Origin: Rhyacophila brunnea
Lineage: Eukaryota > Arthropoda > Insecta > Trichoptera > Rhyacophilidae
Assembly (NCBI GenBank): GCA_022495005.1
Contig: JAGYXB010001017.1
Span: 248,001 to 312,000, forward strand
Length of the DNA stretch: 64,000 nt
Direction: 5' to 3'
Part shown: positions 13,801-28,800 of the stretch, piece by piece
Layout of the letters: each line of letters begins with the position of its first letter
How positions within the stretch are numbered: the first letter of the stretch is position 1
The notes under the pieces: model-generated
Seen by the model: only the letters and a program-made list of their open reading frames with translations
Database searches by the model: none
What the model was told of the DNA's origin: nothing
Position numbers and translations under genes: made by a program

Positions 13801-16800
13801 CAAACGGATGTAGAGTAACAGACAACCGATCTCAGTGTTTACTGTTTCTTGTGTTTACGACCTGACTATCATATTGGGCATTATTTTTGCACCATACCGT
13901 ACTGTCATTGACTGTATAGTATTATATTTATATTATGAGCAGTCTTACAAATAATAATATACCACCTACATAATTAATAATAATTCCTTCGAATAAAATC
14001 AATATGGATAATCGCTAACGGACTGTTGAAATTCCGTCGCGTACACACTGTAGGTATTCACTTCCTCTGTGTTGTCAACGGTGACCGAACTGTTAGCAAA
14101 CTGTTAATACGAAATGTGCTTGGCATATTAATTAATTACATCTTATTGACAGGTAATCGATGCGTTTGTGCCATTTTTATTCTTCTTCTTCATGAGTTAC
14201 GCTAACAGCCCCGGATGTTACTACCTTGGCCGCACAAAAAAGACTAAAAATAAATACCCCATTCTGCTCGTTCTTTCATATCACTCGGAGCAATTCCATA
14301 AACAAGTCTTACTTGATTCAAAATGCATCCGATTAGAATCTCCAATATTAGATTATTTTTATCAAATTGGAGATTATAATCGAATGAATTTATAATCAAA
14401 TCAGACGTGTTAACTGTGCTACTCAACGACCGTGGGCAGTCGTGTTAACAATATCGCGCCTGACAGTTAGTAGTTAACTTCCCAGGATAACCACCTGAAT
14501 ACGCCATAATATCTTATTTATCATTTAAATTATTTTAAATATAGAACAAAAAAAGATCTATAGATATGCTATCATAACGTGGGCATTCTGATAATAATAT
14601 GTCCTATCCAGGTTCATCAGAAAGAAAAAAACTAATTTAAAAAATATATTTTGTATGGAGCTATTATTTTTGTATCCATATAATTTAGTTAGTGTTTTAT
14701 TATGGTTTAAAAAACGTATAGGTACAATAAGGCAGCTATCGAATGAATGATGTTTTGATAGGAAAAATTGTTTTTGGGACTGGGAACTGGTTTTTTGGGA
14801 AACATGGAACAATTTGCAACAGATCCGCAAGATTATTTCACATTGATTGGATATAAAATATGAATTTTGGTTAAAATGTCAGATAAGCCATATTGTCAGA
14901 ATGCCCACGATATATTATGGGTACATGGTATGAACCTCAGAGTAATGATATATAGAGAGCGCCTATTTTTCGGCAAAATGAAGCCGTGTTTCTTGCGTAT
15001 AACGCACTGTAGAACCTCGATTTTATTATTATCAACTTAACTATAAAACGTTATACCATAGTGTTGCTTCTCAGTACTGCTACCAAATTTGTACACAACA
15101 TGGTTAAAAATATTATGTTCTACTAAAATAACTAAAAATAATTACCACTAACTTTATATTTAACACAAAAACAATAAGTTTCAGCAACACGTGCTCGCAG
15201 TTTTTAAATGAATGTAATCAATCAGTCAAATCCATTTTTACCGGCGACGTTTAGAAAAAATATCTAATTCAGCTCTAGAAATTCTATCTTACTCTAACGC
15301 ATAGTGCGGATATATAAGCGTGCCGAATGCTTACTCACTCGCACTTATGGTTCGTTTTTGTATCAACACAAGTATGCGAATTCGTGCAAGTGTGTCCTGA
15401 TTTTGATTTGATGACTAAATATTCAAATTGGACAAAAACACATTCTCCTCACATAGATTTTGTCAATTCTGATAAAGTGTAATTTTATAATCTTACATTT
15501 TCTGATCTGATTTAGAATTATAAATGTTTTATTGATATTATATGTGCCTACCACCCCATTATGCTCTCGACATGAAGATAGTATTTAAGGTACGTTAGGA
15601 ATCCTGGACGTAAAGCATCAAAATATAGCTCGTATTGTCTTAATGTGATTTATCTTTATTGCAGTCTGCCACTCCCAGAGACATCCAATCCGCGATGCTC
15701 TGTACCTGGGAAACCAGTCCCTGGCCGAAGAGGGTATGGCCAACTGCGTCTGGAGACGAGGGGCTGACAGAGATGAGTGCCCAGATCCTGACATCAAATA
15801 CACACTCTATACACCGGATGATCCCACAGTCAAACATCCGGTAAGATTTCAAAGATACATAGATACAGTACAGTGGCGAAGGGTGGAGGTGGGCTGTTAA
15901 GATCCGACATACATAGTGCACATTAAACTTTGTCAGTCATTCGTATTTGTTTTTATTTAACTAAGACTACGATTTACAGATAGTGTTGGTTAGTTTTTAC
16001 AAATAAATTAAAGCTTGCCTAAACCAAACCATAACAGTTTTGGTATATTTTGGGCGAAACGACAAAATTGTGCATACTTTTTCATTCATACATAATTATC
16101 TTCGTTAGACTAAGAATACATAATATTACACATATTGTTGGTTCATTTTTACAACGTTTTTATTAGCTCGTATTCTTATTTGTCCGGTGGTTGTTTATCC
16201 AGTACAAATCTTGCAATCGATTTTTAACTAACTTCCCGACTAGCTAGACATTTGAAATTTTTAGAATATATCATAACACGATGCCAATGCATTTTTTAAT
16301 ACTTTTAGACATCTTTAAGTAGAATTGAAATCATTTTCAGTTAATTCTGTTTTGCATGAAAAGTTATTTCGGAAGAAATCCGTAATCTAATCCACTATTA
16401 TTGGTTGCTAGGCGTCTGGGGTCCTAGCAACTAAATTATTAATATATACGTGCGTTACTATGGAGATCAAAATGACATTTCAGTATTATTTCTATCAAGA
16501 ACTTACAAATTTTTTTGATCGCTTAAGCTAGCAAGTCGAGTTTATATGATTCAACAGAAAATTTGAAAACGTATATAAAAAGTACTTTTTATCATTTAAT
16601 TATTTTTAAATTCATCAAGACCTGCATAAACCAGACTATAATACATAGATAAAAAATATTTTTCTATTTATAAAATATTCAAAGTTATGTATGATTTTAT
16701 TGCAGAATTTTAGATATTTTATAGATAGACGGGTATTGTTTGACTATTATCTATTATGGTTTGGTTTTCACAGGGTTTAATTGAATTTTAAAAAGTAACC

Positions 16801-19800
16801 AACACCATCTATAAATTAATGAAAACATATACGTATGACTGAATAAATTTATTGTGCACTATTAATGTCGGATCTTAGCACCCTACCTCCACCCTTTGCC
16901 ATTGGGTACAGTTAACACAAAATAATGTTATATATTATATTGTTTATTTCAGCCTCCTCGGTTTAGCTATGTTAGTTTAATTTAGATCTTCCGATCCTCA
17001 TTTTTCATTTACATCGATTGGGGAAAAGCCTCTAGTAATTAAGTGTTACAATTATTTTTTTTATCATGTAGGCTATCATAGGTTTGAAAACAAAGTTATT
17101 GTTCATGCTGAATTATTGAGACATTTTTATTGACAGTTGTTTTGAGCTATGAATCAGTCCTCTGAATAAGAGAAAATAAAGAGGATCAAGGCCGACTATA
17201 TTCAGTCAGTGGCACTGAATTGCGAAATAAAACAGTAGTGCCAGTTATTGATTATCTTCAAATTCAATGCGGTAACCTATTCGAAATAAATGAAGATTTT
17301 TCGATTGCATAATATGTCGTTCAAACTACATATTACCATTTATTTCGAGAATGCAAGAATCATGATTTTCCACAAACAGTTTATCATATTGCATTCGAAG
17401 CATGAGCAATAACCAGCACCATCATCGAAGTTTACAGTTTAGTATCACGACCTGATTATAGTGGGTCTTGGGTTCATATGTTTATAAAAACAATCAATGA
17501 CCAAGGAAGGACAGAAGAACAATTTCGCGATACAATAGATGTCGCCAAATCACTTTGTAGCATCAGAAAACATGTTGTATTACAGTTTTGTATACGTAAT
17601 TAATTATTTTTTTTATTTTGTGGTACATATATTATAATCACGGGAGATGGCATTTTGCAGAGAGAGCTCGCTATCCGAATGGGAATGGCTGGAGCAACAT
17701 TCAACTCAATACGGAGTGTATGGGACTCACGATTGTACTCGGTCAAAACCAAATGCCGCCTATTCGACGCTTGCATTATGACGGTGCTGATTTACGCCAG
17801 CGAATCAAGGCACCTTACGAAGGCTCAGTGCAACCGTATACTGAGCTTCGAAAACATATGTTTGCGACGGATACTGGGTGTCCGGTGATATGACTTTAGG
17901 AGCAACGAAAAGATAAGAGAGCGCACCAAGCAGCCTCTCATCACGCTGAGAGTGATGAGGCGATGTTGGACCCGACTCGGCCCCGTGCTGCGGATGCCAG
18001 AAGAGAATTTCAACCTGGCTTGCCTGTTCTTCAAGCCAACCGGATTCCGGCGTCTCTTAATCTTTATTAAGTCTCTTAATACTATCTATAGAGTGTATAC
18101 GGCTGAGCTACGGGATGCTGGTTTGGCATGGAACGATGCAAGACTGGCGAGCGGCAGGGATTCTTGGAGGCGCCTCGTGGTGTCCATATGCTCCAACTAA
18201 GGGGCGGATATGACCGAAGAACGTTGAGGGTTTTACTAAACTATGCTGTCTAATATAAACGAACAGGAAATTTAAATTGATATTGATTATTTTATAAATT
18301 ATTGATGAAAAAATAAATAAAATTGTCACATCGGAGGTTTTGTCGGCGGCATCGAAATGGCACAACTACGATTTTTTACCTATTTTTTATAATACTCATA
18401 CAAATCTACTACTTATTACAGTTATGAATATTTCTACAAATATATAACTATAAATTACGCCTTTTGTTTGAACTCGATCATTTAATTTCCTGCAAATCGA
18501 ACTCATAAAAACGAAATTGAAAAGAGAGTTGGAATTTTTTAAATTTCGTATTTATAGATGTATATATAATATATAAACATAGTGACATGCCACGGACTTT
18601 CTCAAACATTACTTTTTAGACAAAACGATTTTAACATTTAAATTAGTTAAACTGACTTGAAAAAAATAATGTCTTACTAATACGTTAATAAAAATATGTA
18701 CCGCTACATTTGTTCATTTTTATTTCGCAGTGCCAAGGTAATAATAATTATGTATTATTTGCATACAAATTTTGAAAATTAGCAAGTTCATTGTGTTTAT
18801 TTTCTCGAGACCCAAAAAAATGTGATTCATTATAAGCCCAAATAAATTTGTTGAAAGGAAGTTACCAAGTTAATGATAAATGCTTACTTTTACCTTACTG
18901 AGGACCCTTGTCAAAGTATCTCCCCCAGGGAACTCAGAAATAATGGGAACTGAAATACATAACGGGTAAGGCGAAGCAGGTAACCGACTCGAGTAAGGAA
19001 GAAAGCCGGGTTAAACTTACACACGTGTTAAGAATACGTTTTACGTCGAATACTAAAAACTGCTCTCGGCTTATGCATTTACGCTCATTTAATGTTGGTA
19101 TATTACACACACTATTGCACGTGCATAATGCGTGCTTCATTTTCGTAGGACACTCACACATTCAAAACCCGGCATCAAGATGCCGCGTATTGAATATAGA
19201 CTATCGGTATTCTATTTATTATCTGTTCTGTGATCTCCCCTCACCATTGTTGAGTCTCAATTGTAATGATATTAAAAACTAAAAAAAATATATGGGCATC
19301 CACGTGTGAATGTTGTATTGACAGACATTTTTACGAGGATTAGTAAAGATGTTAAGTAGTTATGATTATTAATTGGGCACAGTGGCACCTATGGATAAAA
19401 AAAACATACTTATAGGTAACTACTTTATATCTACACCTTGTCCACTGCAGGGAACTGCAAGTTTTAAATTTAATTTCATTCACGCAAAAATATATTATAA
19501 ATAATGTACTGCAGTGGTGAGGGGTGGAGGTATGCTGTTAAGATTCGACGATAGTAAATACTAAACAATGTCAGTCATACTTATTGTTTTCATTGAACTA
19601 AGAATAAAATTTACAGATGGTGCTGGTTAGTATTTCAAATTCAATTAAACCCTGCCTAAACTAAACCATAATAAGTTTAGTACCTACTTATGCTATGGGT
19701 GATCCGACAAAATAGTCCACACTTTTTCAGTCATACTTATTTTGTTTTCGCTGAATTAACCATACATATTACAGATGGTGTTGGTTAGTTTTTTTTTAAT

Positions 19801-22800
19801 TCATTTAGCCCTGCCTAAACCAAACTAGTAGATATATCTTAGAATTTAATTACCTAACTAAAGTTGTGCATTTATAGGTGGACCTGTTCAGCGACAACTG
19901 GCTGAGAAGCAGTAACTGGGATCCTCTCCTGGAGACAGTGATCATCATCCACGGATATGCTGGTGCCGATGATACTCTACCGATTGTTGTCCTCAGAGAC
20001 GGTAACTAACCGTATAGTTTTACTACGTTTTATCGACAATTATGTTTGACCCTTGACAACTCCCAACCAGGGCTCGAAATGGAACGGAACGCACCGGAGC
20101 GCTCGTGAAATCTGTAAAATTATCGCTCCATCTCGTGGAAAAAAATATGTTGATCGACTGAGCTAGATAGGCAATAGAATAGGAAATCTGACACACTTAT
20201 TTTTATAAAATACACATACGATTAGATGACTATGTAAATATCTTCAGAAAATTTGTCGACCGCTCCGGTTCGTAAACTTTTCCATTTCGAGCGCTACTCC
20301 CAACGCCTTAAAAATCAATAATATTTTTTAATATTTTTAAATATTTTTTTCAAAAACCATTTTTTTTGTGCGCGCGTCCGACAGATAGTGTGAAGTTTAA
20401 GTTGTAATATGTTTTATTATGTACTTTTAGGGGTTGTTTCAAGCCCGACAAAATTGCGAGATACGATAATAGTGCTAGTTATTGAGTATCTTAGAATGTA
20501 ATGCGGTAACCTAGTCACAATAAATGAAGATTTTCGATTGCATATTTCGTTCAAATTATTTCCATTTATTTCACTATGAAACAATTTCTACAGTTCACCA
20601 AATTGCATTCGAAGTGTGAGTAATAACTAGCACTACAATCGAAGGTTACAGTTTCATGTCACGGCCCGACTCTACTGGGCCTTAAGGTTGTCCGTGAACG
20701 ACGTCATACGAGTTTTGAATTTTTTGAAAGACAGCCATCGTGACGAAGTTTATGGAATATTTTCTCAGAAAAAAGAGTTCATATTTTATTGGTTTTGTGA
20801 TGTTATTTTTTCAACAACTTCTGCCATAACCCAATCATCACGTTTACATCATATCAGACACCCTCTCCACCTTAAGTTGTGCCGTTATAATATATGAACG
20901 ACCTCTTAAAGTGTTTTCAAGTTATGTATGTTCAATATATGGAATGTTATATTCTAAAAATCTTGTGAATTATTCGTTGAATAAAAGAAATGGTTTATTA
21001 AAAATTGTTAGCAACTTCAAGTAGTTGTTATTACTAAAATATTTGGCGAGAGCCAGGCGTCGGTTAGTAATTAATATTCCTTGATTTAATACGCGATTTG
21101 ATAAGCATTTCATATAGGAGCTACTAGTTTAAATTGTCTTAATTAGTTAGGAGGCTCGTAGCATACTTGGTTAATACACAGTTGGCGCAATACGAGTACG
21201 GGTTCAAATTCCGTCGAGCATCATATTTTTTTGAAATATGATTTTTTCTAGTGGGTATATATATGAGGTGTTTTCAAGTTATGTTAATGTTCAATATATT
21301 GTTAAATTCTCAAAATCTTGTGAATTATTCGTTGAATAAAAGAAATGGTTTATTAGGTATATTAATGTTCAAATGGTTAGGTATATGGAATTACTAATTA
21401 CTTACATACCTAGATAGTCACACACTTTTTTGATTGTTCTGATGTAAGACTTAATATTGTGCAAATATGCATTACTAATTAATCTAATTATGCCCATAAC
21501 ATGATATGCTCACTCGGCTTTAAAACAAGTGGGAAGATTTATTTTTCACTTTTTAAACAAATTTTCACTCTCATTTATACCCAGCTATTATATTAACCCA
21601 TTAAAAAAATTGTTTGAATTACTGAATGGCATTCTTACAACATAGAAATGTGAAACAGGCTTTGCAAGATGTAATTTGCTTAAAAATATTATTTTACCAA
21701 TGGAAGCACAGCATATGTTTTCAAGAATACTAGTGTTAATTACCGGTATTCAATAAAAATTACCGGTATTGCAATCCCTGCGCATCTATTTTATAGACAA
21801 GACTGATATCGGCCGCTATCGGCAGCTATGGAGGGCAGTTTTTTATATGTTTGTATCGAAGTAATAGTAATTATTATAACAATTACAATAAATTAGTTGT
21901 AATTGTTACAATAAGTGCTATGTTTTAACAGCACCTCTCTTGGCAGTGCTGAATTTTAGAGCGAGATAGATAGTTTTGACTGTTTAGACGGCTTATTGTA
22001 ACAATTATAATACTTCAATACAAACATAATATGATAAACTACCCTCGTTAACTGCCAATAGAGGCCGATAGTAGTCCTATGTATAGAATAGATGAGCTGG
22101 TCCTAGTAAACCTACGTACATAAATTAATTAAATTGTAGTCTACAACTATGCCAGTTTTCCACCGTTGACAATGAATGACAGATGGCTGACTGGTTGGTT
22201 ATGTTGGTATGTGTATTTAAAAAAATGCAGTAAGTACCGATGTACGCGAAATATTTTTGAAAATGTAGGTATCTGGGTCGAAATAACAACTTATAATAAA
22301 AGAAATTTGGATATTAATCGCTAAATGTTAAATCAATAGTAATTAATACATGGTATCGTTTGATTTCCTCATTACAAAATTAAAACCTGTTAAATAAAAT
22401 ATATAAAAAAGCAAACGATGTCTTATTGAGTACATATTGTATCATTAATAATATAATGACTGATGTAAGATTGTTAGCAACTCTGTAATAGTCGTATTAT
22501 TTTGCTGTGTTGATCGTTCACTAAAAGATATTAAAATATTCATTATTCAAATGAACACTTTCGGGAAAACACAAATTATGGATTATTGATTTAAGAATTT
22601 AGAGCTTCCGTTATAAATAGAAAATAGTCTCATAATGATCTGAGGGAAATGATAAGTTATCTATAAAAGCCGTTAAATTTAACCAGGCGCAGATATATTA
22701 GATAAATATAGCAGATATATATTCATGGCCCCCATATCCTGCAGCGGGCCCCCCACCTATCGCTAAGGTTAAGAGCCGTGTAATGTGCTACAACAGTGAT

Positions 22801-25800
22801 CCCCAAATGATATTCTGCGGAACTGCAGGGTTCTGGCATTTTTAAATAAATCAACTTGAATTGTCGACACGGTATCATATTATGAAGCAATGATCGCGAC
22901 CCCCTTTGTGATAGCCAAGTAACATGCGGCCTTTCGCCGTATTGGATAAATAGTCGTTTTATTGGCCTGGAAACACACTAAAAATAATTATGAAATAAAA
23001 TTCCATTCGTGAAATAGTGCCGCAGGCGACTTTTTTACTATTAGCGCTAATTTGTAGTGTGTGTTTATCTCGCTTAAGTGATCGACCCGCCACGCCGGGC
23101 CCCTTCTAAGCCCGGACCCCCAGTCTAGCGCCCTGTCAGCCCACCCCTTGTGGGGGCCATGGATATATTATAATCATGTTTTTACACAATGGTTTGAGGT
23201 AATTTTACCAAAAACTATTAAATACCTACTTCTAAATTTAACATAATATATAATTTAATGAGCTTATGTATTATGGCAGCGGTGGCGAACCTATGGCACG
23301 CATCACACTTGCAATATTGCACTTGAGTTGGCCAGATGGTCATCATTGGAATTATATGAACAAGCATTTTTGGTTTAAATGGTTTGTCACCAGAAAAGTT
23401 TGTTGAGTGGTCATACATAGGTTCTAATTATTGTAAATTCATGACAGTTGCATTTAAATAGATTTCCATTGTAGCGTTTTTAAGTTGTTAAATTTCTAAC
23501 GAAACAAGTATCTGATGTAAATCGTTTGTCATCAATTTTTCATTATCATTATTCATTATCATTATTTTGGCTGGTTTATACCTTCAACTTGTAAATTCAG
23601 AAATATCATATTTGTTACAGGTTTTCCTCGGTTTTCCTAATGAATATGTGTGTTTAACTAGTCAAATCTTCTGCTTGTATAAGAACAACACCCATATTGA
23701 TGAGGTTTCACCAATATTGATGTCTTAATTCGCAAATTTGCTAACTCCACTTTTGAAAACTCTTCAGGAGAGAGTAAAAACATGTTATTTTGTTACTTTT
23801 TAACCTATTAAGAAAACTTTAAATGACATATTGTTTATTTTATCAAAACGGACATTACTGTCTCACAAAATTAAAAATATAACCATTCGTTTATTTTATA
23901 TGGATGAATTTAGGAGTTACCAAAATTGCAGGTTAAATTTTTTTTTAAATATTTATGTTCAATGGAGCTATCAACTTTTATTCTTAATTTTTATTGTAAT
24001 TCTAAACAACATAATGAGTATTTTGAATAATATGTACTTCATTAATTACAAATAATAACTTAACATAACATAATGTAAGTAACACATTAAAATCTTAATT
24101 TTTTATTAAAAGTTTATTCTTAAAGTTATTCATGAGGTATTTTGAATACGTAATCTATGACAAATTTAACAATATAACTTAAAATTAACACGATATTAAA
24201 AATAATTAAATTAAACATTAGGTATTTATTACAAGGGATAATTTCACAAGTTATGATTATCATAGAACTCGTGGTTGTCCCCATGAATCGTCATTTTTAA
24301 GTCTTGCAGGTCATTGAATTTTCTATTTTTAATTTTCAATTGTGTCGTGTGTAAACAAGCCAAAGTATCAATAGGTTTTGATAGTATGTTGGTATTCCTC
24401 CTTTTAGGTAAAATTTTCCAGGCCTCGTTAAATCTTAATTTATAATATAGTATCACCGCTGGATTAATATTGAAGGCCACGTATGTCAGTAACCTTAAAT
24501 TATACCTACAGAAAATTATTAGAAATATAATGGTAATATTATTACAATATGACGTAATATTGAACACGTAAAGTAAGATGAAAATATAACAATGCTAATG
24601 CACTGTGTTACAGCGCTTCGAATGGAGCAGAATAATTATCTTTCTGTTAAAAAATAATTTTACTGGTTGAAAATCCCTGATTATTGTTCCTAGATAATAT
24701 GACGATACAAACGGGTGCCACAATTAGCCAAGTTAAAATTTTGTTTTTAGACTGTTTGTTGGTGAATTTATAATCTGCCTGTAAAGTCGCAAAGTGTATT
24801 CATCGAACAAGCTAACAAGCAGGTTGTAAAGTCTCTACCGAGAAAAGTTGAAAGCCGGTCAACTTTACACGCTACACGCCGGCGTGTGGGCCTACTGCGT
24901 CTGCGCAGTAGAGCGCAGTAGCAACCTCCCGGTAAAAAACGAACTACATTCTGTCAAAATAGTCGCTGGCTTGTGGCTTCTCAGCGAATGGAAAGTTTTG
25001 TGTGTAAAGCGTCAATTACATTGATCTACTTTACGAGCTGTTTGTTGGCGAATTTACAATCTGCCTGTAAAGTCGCCCAGTGTAATCATCGAACAAGCTA
25101 ACAAGCAGATTAGAGTTGAAAGCTGCTAACAAGCAGATTAAAGCCGGTCAACTTTACACGCTACACGCTGGTGTGTGGGCCTACTGCGTCTGCGCAGTAG
25201 AGCGCAGTAGCAACCTCCCGGTAAAAAAACGAACTACGTTCTGTCAAAATAGTCAAATCTGCGAATGGAAAGTTTTGTGTGTCATCATCATAATCGCAGT
25301 AGCTGAATCGCCCGCTATTAAATTCTCCAACAAACAGCTCGTAAAGTAGCTCAATGTAATTGACGCTTAATCATCAAATCGCAGTAGCTGAATCGCCCGC
25401 TTTTAAATTCGCCAACAAACAGCTCGTAAAGAAGCTCAGTGTAATTGACGCTTTAGACAATATGATAATATAATAGTATATTATTACAACAATTTTTTTT
25501 TGCGTGCAGACAAAATCACAAAATACATCATTTATTTAGGGTACCTGGTATTATGGATATATATTATAGAATGACGTAAGGTAGATGGCTTGTGAAATAC
25601 AAAAGTATCATGATGCAATCAATCCACTTTTCGAATATTCACGTCATTCTTATAATAGTAATATATAAAATGGAAAATGTATTTGGCACTCATAAAACCA
25701 TTGCAGGTAGGTGTATATTGGTATATTATATTATAATCAAATGATTAATGAAAATAGTTTTTTATTATTATTTAAAAATTATCTTGGTTATTATGCCTTC

Positions 25801-28800
25801 TAAAATTTTCACGTTTTTAATACTAAGCTTAAAATAATATATTGCATACGTATTTAAAAATAGAATTTTCACCTATTTATTACTAAGCGTAAAATAATGT
25901 CGACATTGCATATTTTGAAAAAAATGTATTAGGTTCTCATAAGCCCCTGCAGGTAGATTGTTTATGAAAAATGGCAATGTCTACTACAATTTTCACCTAT
26001 TTATTACTAAGCTTGAAATAATATTCAAATCGCATATTTTGAAGAAAATGTATTAGGCTGTCATAACACCCTGCAGGTATATTGTGTATGAAAAAATGAC
26101 AATGCCTTCTACAATTTTCACCTATTTATTACTACGCTTAAAATAATGTTCATATCCCATATTTTGAAAAAAATGTATCCGGCTCGCATAGAACCCTGCA
26201 GGTAGATTGTTTTAAAAAATTGCAATGTCTTCTAGAATTTTCACCCAGCTTAAAATAATATTCAAATCGCATATTTTGAAAAAAAATGTATTAGGCTGTC
26301 ATAACACCCTGCAGGTATATTGTGTATGAAAAATAACAATGCCTTCTACAATTTTCACCTATTTATTACTACGCTTAAAATAATGTTCATATCGCATATT
26401 TTGAAAAAAATGTATCCGGCTCGCAAAGAACCCTGCAGGTAGATTGTTTTAAAAAATCACAATGTCTTCTAGAATTTTCACCTAGCTTAAAATAATATTC
26501 ATATCACATATTTTTTAAAAAAAATGTATTAGGCTCGCATAAGATCCTGCAGGTAGATTGTTTATGAAGAAATGACAATGCCTTCTACAATTTTCACCTA
26601 TTATTACGACGCTAAAAATAATATTGATATTCCGTATTTTAAAAAAATGTATTAGGCTCGTATAATATTAAGCTCATAGATAAGGTAGATTGTTTGTGAA
26701 AAAATGTAAATTATCATAATGTTCTATTTTTCAAATATTCACTATATTTTTATCGATGCACTGGAAAAAATGTATTAGGCATTCATAAACTTATGTAGGT
26801 ATATTGCTTTATAATCGATTAAAGACAATTCGTTTGTAATTATTGTTTAATCGTTACCATGGCAATTTCTTTTAGAATTTTCGCATTCTTACTAAATTTA
26901 AATAATGAATAATGATATTTTCATACTAGGCGAATGTATTAGGTTCTTATAAAACCCCTGTAGAGTGAAGGTAGTAGATGATGGCTTATGAAATACAAAA
27001 GTAGATGTCATGATGCTATTTACTTTAGTCTACATTCTTATAAAAGCACTGGAAAATGTCTAGGCACTCACTCATACAACCTATGCAGGTGATTATATTG
27101 TTTTTTAAGCTTTTTTTGAAGTTATACTTCTATTGGCGCGTTTAGGAAAACAGATCAGAGTGTATTTTTCGCGTGTGACCAGCCACGATGTAACACATAT
27201 TTTTTTATAATTTATATTGTATTCGGGTTGCGTAATACTTTGAAACATTTATCGTTGTGTTAGGCGGAATAAAACCATTTTAAACCAGTGGCACTCAAAT
27301 AAGAGGTCTTTTTCTGACTGTGTAATTTAACAAGATAATTTAAATAGTAATTAATATGAATAAATACGGAATTAAGCAACAAGATAATTTTAAACCAGCG
27401 GCACTCCATTTCAACTTCCTACCAATAAGAAAAACAATTAGTTTGGATAGTTCGATGAACCAAAGGAACACTTTTATTTATTTTGTGAACCTAATTCTAA
27501 ATCACCACACCAGAGCTAGTCAAAGAATCTAGGTCTAAGTTTGTTTAAAAGTATGCATATTTAATAAAGAATGCTACATTCGTGAAACTTGTGTATTAAT
27601 TGAGTACCTAATTTTATTAAATTAATTTATTATGATGTTCATACTGTGTTCATATTGGTTTATCCATTATTTCATGTATTTTTATGTTTCCTACTCCAAT
27701 TAGATTCATATACATTTAGATATTTATATTTGTATATTAATGTTATGATTTTGTAAACGATTTCGTAAACTTATATTATTATATATTTTGATGTCACAAA
27801 CAACTGATTCGGGCGAATGTGGTGATGAAAATGTTTTATAAAGTACATTATGTAAAATTGAGATATTTTTGTATTACAGTTATTATATCGAATATTACAC
27901 ATATTTTTTGAAAAAATATTGAGCGTTCCGGTTCGTAAAATTTTCTATTTCGAGCACCGACTGTGTACCTTTGGATCGCCTTTCTTTCCTGGTCTTATGG
28001 TTATGTGATACTGTACTTCATCTAAAGTTTTGAAAAATGTGTGATTCAAATACTTTACTTGATATGCTGCATGTTTTTTTGCTGCATTACAGATGTTGTA
28101 ATATTCTGCAGGAACAGATATATCTTTCTTTTTTAGTTGCTTTCAATGCATGCGTGCATTGAATCGTTTTCCATTTGGGTGTAGACTACCTCTAGGTATT
28201 TCTGCTCTATGGTGATTCCATGCACCATCGCAATATAACAGAGCATTAGCCAGTACAGAATGCCGGTTTCGGTAGGTGCATCCAACCTCTATTTGATATA
28301 AAATATTGTCTACAATAAAACTTGTTATGATACTAGTGAACTCCTCTGCGTTGAGGCCACTTTCAGCCTCATTCCATAAATAGCAGTATCCTTCTTTGGA
28401 TTTTCAATTGAAGAAACAAAAATTGTGTACGCATAATTTAGTTTTTTAATATAAACTTGAGACATTAGATTTAGGAGCCAAGAGAACGGACGGAAAGACA
28501 TATTGTTCTGTTTCTTTTTCTTTATTTTTTTCCATCTCTTTCGCCTTCTTTCTTCGCCGAGTGTAGCTGATGCTTAATATCCAACACATGGCCGACTTTG
28601 AAAGCTGCGCATTTTTCTCACATATCTTTCTTAGGCTAGAATAGTTATAATGTTCTCTGGAACAACTTCTAATGGAAAGAACTGTTGAAAATGCTTTTAA
28701 TTTTTTTGTTACACACAAATCAATAATATACAAATTAAAAAGTGCAGTTTTTGAGGTCCTTTTGAATTTTATTTGAACGCGACACAAAAAGAGTAACTCC

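Noticed and set aside
21151..21222. Functional tRNA gene
   Set aside because: Only acceptor and T arms pair; no anticodon arm can be drawn, and the tail marks it as SINE-like.
24244..24567. 107-codon minus-strand open frame
   Set aside because: AT-rich composition with no motif or neighbour support; it lies inside the 5.5-kb element and may be chance.
25540..27100. CRISPR-like regular repetition
   Set aside because: Units are over 100 bp, diverged and without unique spacers, in a eukaryotic intron; it is an ordinary tandem repeat.
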